64,000 bases of DNA from Lunularia cruciata. Its lineage: Eukaryota > Streptophyta > Marchantiopsida > Lunulariales > Lunulariaceae. Shown piece after piece: positions 25,411-38,345 of this stretch. The stretch spans positions 40,749,473 to 40,813,472 of the forward strand of contig OX419758.1 in assembly GCA_948567375.1 (NCBI GenBank), in the 5' to 3' direction. The notes under the pieces are model-generated. The model made no database searches, was not told the origin of the DNA, and saw only the letters and a list, made by a program, of their open reading frames with translations. Within the stretch, counting starts at the first letter, position 1; each line of letters starts with the position of its first letter. A program made the position numbers and the translations under genes.

Positions 25411-26594
25411 TTTCACAACACAACAAAATATATAGTTATTTATAATTAAATGTCTTTATAAAGAATTAGTAAAGTTCTTTATAAACCTCTCTTTAAAATA
25501 AACAATAATAAATGACAAGAATCTTTCCTGATTGTAGAAAATTAATCTTAAATCTTTTCCTATTCAATACTTTCAAGACTATATTACCTAGGAATTACAG
25601 TTTAAACTATATTCTCTCAGGAATATTTCTTTTCTTCATTTTAATAAAATTTATAAAAAAACCATTATATATTACAACTCATGCTATATCTCTTTTAGAT
25701 CTTCGATTCATTTATATGTTGAAAACTAATTGATCTATTCCTTTAATTTACAGATCAAATTTTTATATTCAAATTCTTTGTTACATTCTTGTTATAGATC
25801 AAATTTTTATATTCATTTTTATAAAATACAGGAATATAAAAATTAATCAGTTTCTGAAAGATATATATTTAAACTAATTCTCATACAACATAAAAAAAAA
25901 TATTACATAGAGCAATTCACATTATAATACTAATCTTATATCAACAAAGTTACTACAAAATCAAATTAACACCAAATTTGTACTAATAAACTCGTCTTGA
26001 AACTCAAACCAAGACTTTACTATTTCTTTGAATATCTCTTCTTACTTTAACATTGAATGCATATACTTGCCTCCAGCAAACCATCGAAGGTCAACTCTCT
26101 TTCGTTCACCTTTTCCATTCACAGTTATAAATTTCAAAATTTTTACATACCTAACTTAGTTTTAAAGTAAGATACCTATAGCAAAGTGAAATCACAAAGG
26201 TATTGTGAAGTCCTAAGCTTAATTTTTAGAACTCGACAAGCTTTATCTTTCCCTAAACGATCGGTCCGTTGAAGCTTGAGAAACCAAGAGTAACCAAGAA
26301 AGCATTGGAGCATGCGAGCAATGGGAGGGATAGGCAGCTACCAAGGAAGCCACAATTGCAAGAGAAAAGAAAGGGAAAAAGTGACGACAGGGCGACGGCG
26401 TAGGATAACAACAAAGGACGAGTCCAGGGAAAGGTTCGCACAGCTCGGATATTTTATCTTAGGTGTTGTAGGACAGATGGAACTTGAATCAATTTGACTA
26501 ATCACGTCTTTTCCTTGTACGGCTCGATGCGAGTCGTCTTGTCCTTTTGCTTATCATGCGCATCACCGCTTAAAAGACAAAAGGATTGCAAGGT
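25411..26594. other. AT-rich intergenic DNA, no gene seen
   Basis: Very AT-rich from 25400 to about 26220, with only a 73-codon plus frame (25512-25733) that is composition-driven. From 26220 composition rises again. No domains or repeats with clear borders. Confidence 0.5.
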
Positions 26595-26660
26595 AAGCCG
26601 ACCACATAGAAGACCCCATCAAGCCGTACAAGTGAGAGACAAAAGAGGTAGAATGGCTAT
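26595..26660 (-). mobile_element. RLE retrotransposon 3'-tail fragment
   Basis: Reverse complement of the conserved RLE tail: agccgacc, then agaccccatcaagccgtaca and gtgagagacaaaagaggtag. Only the last roughly 70 bp of the element are present. Borders are approximate and no target duplication was identified. Confidence 0.7.
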
Positions 26661-27499
26661 GAAAAATGTTACTTTCATGGAAATAATAATAATAATTTAC
26701 TTCGCCCTTTTCTTCTCTTACTTTCATGGAAAACAGACGGAGCCTGGAACAACTACGAACGAAGGATGAGAAAGGATGCAAGTGATGAAAGGTGATGAGA
26801 ACAAAAGGAAGCAAGTGGCAAGAGATTAAGGATAGGGAGAGGACGGTTGATATGCAAGCCCGACAAAAAGCGACGAATGCAAGAACAAAAATCCCAGAAA
26901 AGAAAATACTTAAAACCGGTGGTGGGTCATAAGCATGCGACGGGAGACGACGGTTGAGACGCCGACAAGGAGCGATTATAACAAGGGAAAGCGAGGATAT
27001 TAGAAACCGGTGGCAAGCCAACACTCACAATACAAGAGGGTTTAAACGAAGACGAGAGGCTTTGCGAGTAAACATTCAACTACTGAGCGAAGGAAGAAGG
27101 TTGGCAGTCCACGACCTGGCTGCCATCACCACTCTTTGTCACTCAAATTTGCCCCATGGCTCAATGCAAATGTGGTCAATCCATGGTTAGCAGGGCAGGT
27201 CCTATGCTAAGTGGAAATCCGCCGGTGCAAGATGAACAGACTCGGTGCACAGGATCTATGAGTATCTATGGCTTCACAGAGTAAAAGGATCAGGAATAAA
27301 AATGAAGTATACAATTTATGGTTTCTCCCAAGGAAACTGTCCGATATCGCTCGACAGAGAGATGAAAGATGCGGTCCGACTTGGAGACAACTTTGAAGCG
27401 TAGTTATCCAACATTCTAAAAGTACGAATGGCGGTCGCTTCATGGCATGGGATGAGACTGCGAGTCAAAAGTGTGATTCTACTTCGATTTGATCATTCT
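26661..27499. other. intergenic DNA, no supported gene
   Basis: A 14-bp direct repeat (ttactttcatggaa) at about 26670 and 26722 flanks a short AT-rich insert. The 153-codon minus frame at 26563-27024 is rich in Leu, Ser and Phe, covers an RLE tail and shows no domain, so I do not call it a gene. Confidence 0.4.
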
Positions 27500-30400
27500 G
27501 TATAGAACCACTAATGTAGTGGAGGCGGGAGGAGCTGCGGGGAGAGTGTGGAGACGGGAGAGACGTGAGACAATTTTGATAAAATCTGAGTGCTCTCTAG
27601 CAGGTAGCCTTCGAGTGAATAGTAGATTCTCTTCATTTTTCAATTTCGGTTCCATTGGCAGCTAGATTGAAGACTATGGAGAATGGAGTAGAAAGTTATG
27701 AAGTTTTTTAGCTTTTTTAGGGTTGAGAGTGATCATTATACATTGAGAATGATGGGTTGTGAATTTTCATTTCTAATCTCTGGGTTTTCATGATTAAGTT
27801 CCATGGGAATTTAATTTAAAAATTTTGGAGATGGAAATTGAAAGTTATGAGAGTTTATAGATTTTAGGGTTGGGAGAGATTGTTTTCTTATGTGAGTTGG
27901 GATGTGAGGGGTTGTGGTTTTGCAGATATGGAGAGATATCGAGAGGAGTATCATGTGTTACTATCACTATTCTTGTGCTAGCCATGGCTACACTTTCCCA
28001 TGTGTGGTCGCCTAGAGCGGGTCGGGATACACCATGCCCGGTGTGTCACCGACGCTTTACCTCGGAAGGGGTAAAGACCCATGTGGGAAGGATGCACAAG
28101 GACTATGATTGGACCACTTGGGATGCCCACGTGAGACGAGCGACCACATCGACAGCAGTGACACTCGGGATTACGCACGCTTCTTCTATACCTTCGTTGA
28201 TCGTTCTAGGGATACCGATCGAGTCGTGGGAGTGGTTAGCTTCTCAAGCGGGTTGCATTTTGGGGTTATTTGAGACTAGTTTTCCATGTCTACGTCTATT
28301 CCATAGGCTACCCCGCACACTCCATGATGAGGCTAGACAGGCTTTTCGCCTACCACTGGATCGTTTGGCACGTGATCCCTTGGACGAGTTAGCGTGGTTC
28401 CTATTCCTCCTACTCCCTCGATGGTGTCTTCGTTATGCTAGAGGGGGACGTGCGTGGCATAGAGAGGTGGCGTGGCATAGAGAGGTGGCGGCTAGATTTC
28501 GTCGATTCCGAGCGGGGGATTGGGCAGCCCTTCAGGAGGAGTCTGTTAGGGCTACACGATTTAGGAGACAGACATCGCCACAGGATACCACAGATTCCAC
28601 TTGATTACGACGATGTAGGACATTGGGTCAGGCGGGAGAGTTTAGTAGAGCAGCACGAGCGCTACACCCTTTGTCTATAGCGAGTGTTACTGATGAGACC
28701 ATCTCTTCCCTATGCTCATTGCATCCTATAGCAGTAGAGGGACTACCACTAGAGGTCTTAGATTATCAACCTGAGCAGCCTTTATGTCTTGATAGGTCGC
28801 TATTTGCACAAGCATTGTGCACTGCCCCTCGCCTTTCCTCAGGAGGCTTGTCAGGGATGGTTTATGAGCACCTTAGAGATTGCTTCCAGGCAGATGATCC
28901 TTCTAGTGGTTTTACCGAGTTGTTTTAGGTGGCTGCAACAGTAGCGAGAGGAGATATTCCTATGTTTGTTAGTCGGGTCTTAGGTGCTAGTCGACTTCTC
29001 GCGATCAAGAAGGACACGGGAGGCATTAGACCGATTGCTATAGGAGAGATCTTTTTGCGTTTGGTCAGTCGTACCATTGTCCTTCAGCATCGTTCTCACT
29101 TTCGACAGCACCTTAGTCCACATCAGTTTGGAGTAGCTACACCTGGAGGATGTGAGGCTATATCTCTAGGCATTAGAGCACTCCTAAATATCTATCCGGA
29201 GTGGGTCGTCCTACAGGTGGATGTTGAGAACGCTTTTAATAGTGTCTCACGTGCATCCATCTTTAGAGAGCTTAGGGAAGCTGGTGGATCCTTGGCGAGT
29301 CTCATTCCTTTTGTGCGGTCTTTTTATGGCTCTCCTGCTTCCCTTTACTACCAGCATGGTGGTTCACAGGATGGAGTCACCGTCTTGGAGTCAGCTGTTG
29401 GTACACGTTAGAGAGATCCTTTGGGGGGGCCCTTATTTGCCATGGCTCACTTTAGAGCTCTCCTGTCTACTACTTTGGCCATGCCAGGTTGTGTATTTCC
29501 ATCCTTGGCAAATGATACACACATCGTAGGCCCTGTAGATCAGATTAGGCAGGCCTTTGACTACTTGACTACCGAGCTACATCTAGTAGGCCTGAGAGTC
29601 AAGGTGTCAAAGTGTAGGGCATGGTCCCCTTTAGGTATCCCTCCCCACCTTGAGCTTCCAGAGGGGTGTATCACATCCACAGAGGGACTTTGTGTTCTTG
29701 GAGTGCCAATAGGATCGGAGGATTATGTCACACGCTTCTTGGATGCTGCCCTTGCAGAGGATGTTCTCCATGTGGATGACCTTCCATTACTAGGAGATCC
29801 ACAGGTGGCATTTGGTATACTCTCTTCCAGTAATGCTCGTCGACCATCCTACCTCATCCGTACAGTTCTTCCCTCACCGTCCTTCCTATCACATCTGAGA
29901 GCATTTGATAGGAGGATTATGGGAGTCTTTGGTGATATTATTGGACCAAGGACTTTTGAGTGTGTGACAGGGGATTTGGCACGTAGACAGACGGCTCTAC
30001 TAATCTCATGTGGTGGAGTTGGCTTGCTTTCTATGGAGGAGATAGCACCTATAGCGTTTTTGGGTAGTTGGGCTCTCTCGGCACTCCTACTTGCCTCTCG
30101 TTTTGTGGTTGCTGATAGGCCGGTTTTGGAGACTTATGTGACAGAGGTGGAGGGAGGATCCTTTTCTCTCCAGGTGTTATTGCGGTAGACAAGAGATAGT
30201 CTATCTCCACGAGCACGAGAGGGTTTTCCACTGTTTGCTTCACTATCGTCAGATTGGACTAGAGGTCTACAGTCTTCCTTGATGGAGCGACAGTGTGAGC
30301 ATACGCTACATGCTCTCTTAGTTGACTCGTCCATTCCTCAGGCTACTAGAGCACGTCTACGCTCTTGCTCCGGCAAGGGTGCAGGCTCGTGGATCCTAGC

Positions 30401-31240
30401 TCGACCATGCATTAGGGCTTTCAGACTCGCACCGGCTACTTTCTCTACAGCGATGAGGTTTTGCCTAGGTTTGGTCCACCCATCTGCATCTTCAGTACTC
30501 ACTTGTGAGTGTGGTTCTACACTAGATGCAGCGGCGGTCCACATGACACGGTGTCCTTTTGGAGGATAGAGGATAGCTACCCATGATGCAATTAGTGTTT
30601 GCTATGGCACGAGAGAGTGGATACTTGGCTTGGAGGGAGTGTTCGTATGCGTTGCAGACGGCACGTGTCAGGGCAGACTTATACTTGGTCCGAGATGATC
30701 AGGTGATAGTAGCGGATGTCGTGGTGACGGACCCTACGCGAGATACAATTTTGGAGGGAGTGATTACCCATCCCCTTGGATGGGCGGCGAGTGCAGCAGC
30801 AGGTCGCAAGGTCTCCAAGTATAGGGGCATGCAGCGAGGTCACCTCTTTGTTCCTCTAGCCTTGGAGTTATATGGAGCGATGGACACGGCATTTGAAACA
30901 TTTGTCAAGGAGTGCGCGAGAGCTTATCATGTTAGGCGTCAGGGGGTACCACTCTCACTCTCATACTTTGTAGCTTACTTTAGACAGCGTGTATCCATTG
31001 CTCTACAGAGGGCAGTGGATGGTGCAATCCATAGGAGAGCAATCACATTATGTGATGTTTCTTCGGATGCTCCAGTTGTGTGTAGACCGTACGACTTGCA
31101 TAGCTCAGATATCTTAGGTGCGGTAGGGCAGATTTCTCATACAGACTCTATTGGGGCTTAGCCCCATGTTACCTTTTTTGTCTCTCCCTTGTACGGCTTG
31201 ATGTGGTCTTCCCATCCTTCATTTTTTCTACGCGGTCGCC
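27500..31240 (+). mobile_element. non-LTR retrotransposon with restriction-like endonuclease (RLE family), copy 1
   Basis: This is the longest uninterrupted RLE copy. A single broken reading frame (27984-31161) is followed by a tail of about 80 bp ending ctacgcggtcgcc at 31240, then a pyrimidine run. The tail is found again, alone or with truncated bodies, at 16942, 26595, 38346, 39245, 49939, 55456 and 55668. There are no LTRs. The 5' border is not determined: I place it near 27500 because sequence upstream contains an unrelated RLE tail, but it may start nearer 27870. No target duplication was found for this copy. Confidence 0.82.
27984..31161 (+). pseudogene. RLE retrotransposon polyprotein (zinc finger, RT, zinc knuckle, endonuclease), inactivated
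   Basis: The encoded enzyme would nick target DNA and reverse-transcribe its own RNA at the nick. Start ATG at 27984 precedes a C2H2 finger (CPVCHRRFTSEGVKTHVGRMH), as in R2/NeSL-type elements. RT motifs include IKKDTGGIRPIAIGEIFLRL (about 29003), VDVENAFNSVSR (motif A, about 29218) and LANDTHIVGP (motif C, 29505), where the first catalytic Asp is Asn (AAT at 29511). A zinc knuckle C-x-C-x9-H-x3-C lies at about 30508-30560, then the endonuclease core RADLYLV...VIVADVVVTDP...KVSKY (about 30672-30822), the PD-(D/E)xK pattern. Five in-frame stops (28602, 28926, 29409, 30186, 30567) and a frameshift near 30590 make it dead. An 18-bp tandem duplication at 28454-28489 adds six residues. No APE endonuclease is present. 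Confidence 0.85.
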
Positions 31241-31639
31241 TTTTTTCTCTCTGTATAGCAAAACCGCAATTGTGACAAAAAGAACACCCCACAGAATTGA
31301 AAAGTGAAAGGACCACATTTAGACGATGTTGCTCTCCAGCGCATGAGATATGCATTCCCAGTTGGAAGCACACATGAAGAAGACGGCCATTGCAAAGGAT
31401 TGACGTTTGAAGTTTGTGCTCAATTATGCGACGAATGGAGAGAATGCTGGTCGTTCCCGCAAGGTGACACTTTTAATAGATCTTAATTTCAAGCTATAAA
31501 AATATTAATGTATATCAATGAGCTTGGAGGACCTTGTAATTTCTTTATGGAAGGGATGCACTCTAAAATTAAGAACAAATACAGAAAACTTGAATGAGTT
31601 TGTACATATGGAGGATTAAGAACAAAATCATATATTCAA

Positions 31640-34020
31640 GTTAAGAATTTGTCAATGTTCATTAGACTACCATGAAACTACAACAACATAGTTTTGGATC
31701 CAAGTATTTGTCATTGAATCGGAAAGCTTTTTGAACTTTACATCCAATGAGAGCAGAGTCAAAGAAAATGGAGTGAAAATGGCAAATTGATTCGTAAATA
31801 GAACCTATTATAATTTTCCTTGTGTATATTCATTTTACAATTTTGGGGCTCCAAATAAGAAATCCTTGTTATTTAACAACAAGGATTTCTTAACAATAAT
31901 AATAATCTAGGAATTCTAGTCTAGTGGAATAATGCAAAATGTCTCCCTCGTGCATTTATGGTAATTTTTCTATCTAATGTTTCACGGTATTAAAACTGTT
32001 CTGACTTTTGCATCCAACAAGATCATAAAAAATTGACTCAAATGGGTGAATTGATAAGTCAGTGAAAAATATATAATTATTTTCTTTGGTTTATCATTTT
32101 ACTATTTATTATTCCAAAATTTATAAACTCAAAGAACAAGAGCTTCTTAAAAGTGACTGTAATAACTGTAGGGTCAAAATCATTCATTGTGAAATATCCT
32201 ATAAAAACTTTCAATTATTTGATAGTTATTTTTTTTCCAATATATATGGTTAAAATATTTGTGGTGGTGGTGCAAAACAGCTCTTGCATTTTACAAGAGA
32301 ACAGAACAAGAACAAACTTTTAGAACCTAAATAGTGAAGCTTGAAATGATAGAAATTTTTTTAAGTTTCTTTTAGGGGCCTTGTTTTATGATATTGGAGT
32401 ACTAAATATATCAAATAAAGAGTAAATGTTAATGAATAATAGTTTTTAAGTTTTTTAATCTAATAATGATAGGATGATGCAAAAGATTAAAGTCATGGAT
32501 TTTTAGTTATTTTTCTACTTAATGGAAATTGTAAGTGTTGGTGGTGGTATTGGAAACCATTTCAAATTATATACAAAAGATAACTAATAAAGTAATAGGA
32601 AATGAAAAACTCTATGAAATTTTTGTCTTTTATACCTTATTTTACAACTTTGGAGTCCAAAACAGAACACAAAAGTAATAATGATTACTCAAACAAATTT
32701 TGGGATTACTAATATTTAAATAAGAAACCATGTAAATTTTGTGAATACAAAGCTTTATAAATGCCAAAAGTAAGATCATCTTCATGGTCACTCTTATTTA
32801 TTTATATATTAGAATTCTATTGTAAAAGTAAATCATGATATTTCATGAATCACATGAAGATTCATATGATTCATGATTTGTCATATAAGATAACCCCAAC
32901 TAACTAATTAATCAAAGACTGCAGCTAGCTACAATTACCTTCATTCACAAAGCTACTTTTGATTTCAATTAGAAGTATATGCTTCATCCATACTTGACCT
33001 AAAATTTGATGCTTGATTCACTCCCAAATGTTTACCAAGCTACTTTATGAGTTACTATCTTTGACTAGATGATATTAAATCATGTTAAATCATATTAATC
33101 AGATAAGAGCTCTAATTGTCATGATTAACCAAAGATGTTAGGGAAAAATGAAAATAAATATATTTTAATATTTTTCAAAACTTCTTTATAGTGTCAAATT
33201 TAAGTATTTATGGTGGTACTGAAAAGCTTTTTGAATTTTTCAGCCAATATAACCAAAATGAAAAAGATGGAGCTACCGGTGAAGTTGTGAAAGAAATATT
33301 TAAGCATTTTCTCTTATATCCATTTATTTTTTTAACTCCAAAACCATAACAATTAAAGAGTAAGGACTCCTTAATAACACTTTCGGAGTATGAGTCTATC
33401 AATTTCTAGAAAATACAAAAGATGTGTCTAATTCAATTGTTCTATGATAATGTTATAAGTTAGATCAGATTAGATTTTGCATCTTATTAGACCAAATTCA
33501 AACGTATGGAAAATTAAATTTAGTAAGTAGGAAATAAAGAAACATCTAAAATATTTTCTTAAAAATAAATTATTTAAGGTTTGGAGTCCAAAACCATAAC
33601 ACTCAAAGAGTAAGGGTTCCTTAACAATAATTCTACAGTCAAAATCCCCAAATGGTGCAGAAATTTTTGTTTATGGATTTTCAATTACATAAGCTCCAAA
33701 TTTATTTAAATTTGTTTCCCTAATTCAAAGCTTTTATTCAAAGGCTAGGTTTAGAATGTATGAGTAAAGTTTTACAGAGTTTAGAGCTTTACAAATATTA
33801 AGATTGTGAAATGCTAAGATATCAAAGTACTATAATCTTGTTGATCATCTCATTGCAGTTGGGTACATTATAGCCCTATGTTTTATTTTTTTTATCTAGT
33901 ATTAGTTCCAGTTAGTTGGGGTTGGGAAAAAGTTTGAATTTGCATCCATAGAAACAAAAATGATTGGAACCAAAACTATAGAGAATTGAACCAAAATGTT
34001 GAAATGATTAGGTAATGGTA
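31640..34020. repeat. degenerate tandem array, unit roughly 250-300 bp, AT-rich
   Basis: The same two themes recur in order. One is a segment with gctttttgaa and catccaatgag-like words (near 31720, 31990, 33225, 33945). The other is ggagtccaaaaccataac, then aaagagtaagg and ttccttaacaataa (near 31850, 32130, 32385, 32650, 33345, 33580). Units are strongly diverged. No coding frame is present. From 31240 to 31640 I see nothing except flanking unique sequence. From 34020 to 34551 there is AT-rich DNA with no gene. Confidence 0.55.
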
Positions 34021-34551
34021 AATTTCTACACCTTTTCTCCTACATATAATTTATTAATTTAGAATTCAATACTATGTTGTTGAAAGATGAAAGAATCCAT
34101 GGGCTTAATCTTAGCACTAAACATCTTATAGTAAGGTAGCTCATAACTGATTTGAACTTTGTTTCTTGAGGGATCACTAAATAAAATCCATTAACCGTAC
34201 TTGATCCATGTTGGAATTTGTAAAAATAATATCAATAATAAAATCTAAATATTAAAAGAAAAAAACGATTCCTTTTAATATCCACTGCCATCTTAAAATA
34301 GCTTGGCTGATGAGAATGGCAATTATTCTAGGAAGAATCTTAGCTCAAGTTTATTACTTGTTGAATCTGGAAAAGAAAACAACTTTAAAACTAATATACA
34401 GAGAAGAAAAAAAAATCGAGAATGGGAAATGGAGTTTAAAGCGAGAATATATTGAATCGATGATGTACTATTGGAAAGCTCTCAATGAAAAAAATAGTGC
34501 AGAGAAGGCAATGTATTTTCTTCAAGAGGAGAGAATTTGTTCTTTTTTCAA

Positions 34552-34740
34552 GGCCTAATTCATACAATAGCCTCCAATATTGGTTTTAAAGTTTTTTTGG
34601 GTGTTTTTGGCTTCTACGTTATTAGTGGAAGTATTATTTTGGTGACACCTATATCTGATCTACTTAGACCATCATATATAACATTCCTCATCATACTACC
34701 AAGCCAATTTCCACCTCTAGATACTATGTCTAGCTAATGG
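34552..34740 (-). mobile_element. gypsy family A LTR fragment
   Basis: Words such as attagtggaag, ggtgacacctatatctgatc and accaagccaatttccacct match the family A LTR near 42510-42780. Only about a quarter of an LTR remains, in the same orientation as the complete element. Confidence 0.7.
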
Positions 34741-34959
34741 TATGGTACTGTATGGTCCCACCATTGGAGATGGAGTTTACATAGAAAGAACTTATGTTGA
34801 TTGTCATACAAGAGCACCAAGTCTCCTTGCACAATTGAACATGTTTGATCCTCTTGTCATGGTTTCTGTTCCTCTATTGTTGTTTCTCTCTTGTGCACTT
34901 GCTTGAGTCCTCCCATTGTTCCTCTAGAAACATAAGGTGTTGAAGTCAAAATGCTTGAC

Positions 34960-37830
34960 TATCTTCTACCCACATTGCTCTTTAGAGAGGTTTTGGTAGG
35001 TAAGCACTTTGAATTTCACTAGCATTATTGGATGTAAGCCATAAGTCAAGTAGTATAGTGTCTGCTTGCTAGTAATCTTCTCTATATTGCAATAGCCCCA
35101 AAGTGCAATAGGTAACTTGGTTTCCCAACCATATGCATAGTTAACAGTGACCTTGCTAAGGATCTTACATAATAGCACATTGACCTTCTCTATCAACCCA
35201 TTTACCTTTGAGTTGTAAGGAGTGGTCTTTCTACGCTTAATCTAAAAATGCTTTGTGAGAGATTCTATAAAGCTATTTAGGAATTGCACTCCTTTATGAC
35301 TGACTAACTCTAAGGGACAAATATACCAAGAGATAGTGTTGCAAAAGAAAAATTCAGCCATTGTGTTAGCATGATCTCTAAGTAGTTTTTACTTCTACCA
35401 TCTTTGTGGCATAATTTGTGCAAACTAGAATGTACTTCTTCTTGGTTATCTTTGTGATGGGCTGAATCTGACCTACAAAGTCCATCCTCCACTTCTCAAA
35501 TGGTGCAATTGGCTCAATCAGATGTAGCAACCATTGTGATCATGGAATAGGTCTTCCAATCCTCTAAAATGCATCACACCTCTTCATATAGTCATGTACA
35601 TCCTTGTACATTATTGGCCACCAATATCTGGTTACTAATATCTTCTTCACAATGTTCTTCAACGCAATGTGCCCTTGTGCAGCTTCTGAGTGTAGTGCAT
35701 GTATCACTCCTCCAACTTTTGAGGCTACAAGATTGTACCAAAATACTTCAGCTAGTCCTAACTTGAACTGTGAGCCGGCCTGTCTCTCACTCAAGATGAA
35801 CCTCTAATGGCTATTATGGTAGTGCACCATGGACTAAGAAGGCAAGGAACCCCAACTCCATCATACTCCTCCAAGGCTAACACTCCAAGACTCAAGACAT
35901 TGCTCACTAGAGAACTCAATGAGGGAGAGATAGTTGCAAATGAAAGGATGATGAGTACCTCCTCACCCCTTGTTTATATACTTGTGAAATAGTTATGCAC
36001 CAAAGTTACTAATTACTGGAGTAACTCAAGTTACTAGGCTAAAAGTCAAAAAGTATAAAGGAATATCCATCAACATGGGCATATTCCACTAAGCATGTGA
36101 TCTTATCCTGACCCAACTACTAAGTCAAGAATTCCTTCACATGGGCTATCCTTGGACTATAGAAGAATCCAAAATAGAAAGGCTTGCGGGCCCAACTTGA
36201 GGGCCCTTGCGAGTTATCAACTCTTTACTCAAAGCCAAACACCAGGGAATAATACCAAGTCAACACACTAGAATCCAAAATAGTGGTGCTCATCTTTTCC
36301 ACTTCCTCTAAAGTAAGGTCCCCTCTATCTTAGCTATGACTAACTTTAGCTAATCATGAATAATGTAGAACCATCATTTATCTATATATAAATAATATCT
36401 CTCAAGTACTTGTAATACCAAGCTAAATATCACAATACCACACACATGCACAGATGGGTGTTACAAAATAGAATTGAACCCAATTTGATTTGATACGGTC
36501 CCATCTTGTGCAAATATACTACATGTTGCTCTAGATCCATTTCTAGAGTGCACTACAAGTTGTGTAAGCATTGTTACTCCTCCATGTACCTCATTACTCA
36601 ACGTGTTGTGATGTGAAACAACTCCTCATCAAGAAACTCATCTCCTACATCTTCAACCTGGTCTTGAGTTTTGAGCATGGAGTGGACATCAATGTTGCCA
36701 TGCTACACTCTTTTTTGGATGTACATAGTGTAAGTGAATTCCTATAAGAGGAGTAACCATCTTACAAGCAGCCAAAAAGGTCTACCTTCTTCATTAGGTA
36801 TTGTAGTGCAAAATGATTTACATGAAACACAATCTCCTAACCTAGTGAATATTGAAAGAAATTTACATGAGTACACCATCTTGAGTGCCTCTCTTTTGGT
36901 AGTAGTGTACTTTTTCTTAGCATTTGATAGTTTTCTACTTACAAAATAAATTGGAAAGTCTTTCTTACTTTGATTCTTCTGACTAAGAACTACTCCTATT
37001 GTTGTTGAAGACGTGTCTACATATACATAAAACAATCAATAGCTTGCATGATTGATGTTTCTTTTAAGTCTATTTCATTATTACCAAGGCTTGCTCCTAT
37101 TTTGTTGACCACACATACTCTTCTAATTTCTTCAATGGTTTGGTGAGCAGTGCTGCAAAAGTTGCATACTATAGACCTCATGTAGTAATCTACATATCCA
37201 AGAAAAACTTGGAGTTCTTTCAAGTTCCTTGGTGCTTCTAAAGCCTTGATTACTTTGAACATTTGATATTTACCTCCACTCCTCTACTTGATACTTGGTG
37301 TCCAAAGAGAATTCCTTCACTCATGGAAAAGTAGCACTTCTTGAAGTGTAAGGATAGTCCAGTGGATTGGCATCCGTCCAATGTTTTTCTTAGGAAGGAG
37401 AGATGTTACTTTTGCTTCACAAAAACAAAAAACTTTTCTATGAAGATCTCCATAAACATGCATAGGTAATCCTTGAAGATAGTTTTCATCATCCTTTGAA
37501 AGGTTGCAAGTGCATTACATAACCCAAATGGCATTTTTTTGTAAGCATGTGTGGCCCAATCAGTCATGAAGGTAGTCTTGTCCCTATCTTCCTCTCAAAT
37601 GGTCAATTGGTTGTATCTTGAAGAGCCATCCAAGAAACTACGACACTCATGTCCTACCACTTGATCTAAGATTGCATCAAGGAAGGGCAAAGGATGGTGA
37701 TCCTTCTTCATGGCTGCATTCAACTTCCTGATTAGAGGGATATTTAAGTAAGACAGGTTGCTGTCAAATTGAAGGGTGTACATATTTTCAGATGACATCC
37801 TCCAAAAAAAGTTAGATAGTAACAAAGATA
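34960..37830 (-). mobile_element. Ty3/gypsy element, family B, pol remnant split by an LTR
   Basis: This is a second gypsy lineage, distinct from family A. Reading on the minus strand: reverse transcriptase from about 37830 (IRKLNAAMKKDHHPLPFLDA, FLDGSSRYNQ), a later RT segment at 37017-37262 (APRNLKELQVFLGYVDYYMR), RNase H at 36742-37035 (IYFVSRKLSNAKKKYTTTKR), then, beyond an inserted LTR, the integrase zinc-binding part at 35564-35794 (ILVTRYWWPIMYKDV, then CDAF) and integrase core pieces down to about 34970. Frames are broken repeatedly. No LTRs of its own are identified. Confidence 0.8.
35769..36465. repeat. solo LTR (family C) inserted in the family B element
   Basis: Begins TGTGAGCC and ends GTGTTACA. 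It is nearly the same as 61372-62059. It separates RNase H from integrase of the family B element, so it inserted there and its internal region was lost. The flanks (tgaac left, aaata right) are not an exact target duplication, although ttgaac recurs nine bases into the right flank. It contains a TATA-like tatatataaataata stretch near 36380. Confidence 0.8.
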
Positions 37831-38335
37831 AAATAATATTTATTCAAAAAGATGAAAAGAAATTACATTATTTTCTATGGATCACTTCCCATTACACCTG
37901 GCCAAGTTTTCGATCCCATAAAGTTTAACATTTACTATAAAACTCTGGAACGAGCTAAGTGAGTCTCAACATTCTGTCACGTAAATAGTGCAGTATTGGG
38001 GGAGTTTCAGATTTAGATTTAGCGAGCCCAGTAGAAATCCGCGAAAAGCATTTCACTAATAAATATTTTATGGGGAACAAAAATCATGACCCTCAAAATT
38101 TTGTGGACATTCCATAAACTTTTATGCAGACATTAATTAAAGTATTCTCTTGTCCGAGTGACATTTCTTGATGCGAATTGTTAAATAGACCAGCTCTTTT
38201 GTTAAAATGACCCAACATTCTGCTGATGTGGTCCAGTAATGGACGCAGTTGGGAATTGGCTTGCTTATTGACGTATTCACGCCCATAGAGTACGGAATAC
38301 GGTAGTCGGTCGATTTAGTAATCATTTTCGTTTTC
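37831..38335. other. intergenic DNA, nothing recognised
   Basis: No open frame with a domain and no repeat borders seen between the family B remnant and the RLE fragment. Confidence 0.45.
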
Positions 38336-38345
38336 CCCTTGAAAG

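Noticed and set aside
26563..27024. 153-codon minus-strand open frame
   Set aside because: Low-complexity Leu/Ser/Phe-rich translation that runs across an RLE tail; no domain, no splice context.
27870..27983. Upstream in-frame extension of the RLE protein
   Set aside because: The frame is open from 27870, but without an ATG giving conserved sequence; the ATG at 27984 precedes the zinc finger closely.
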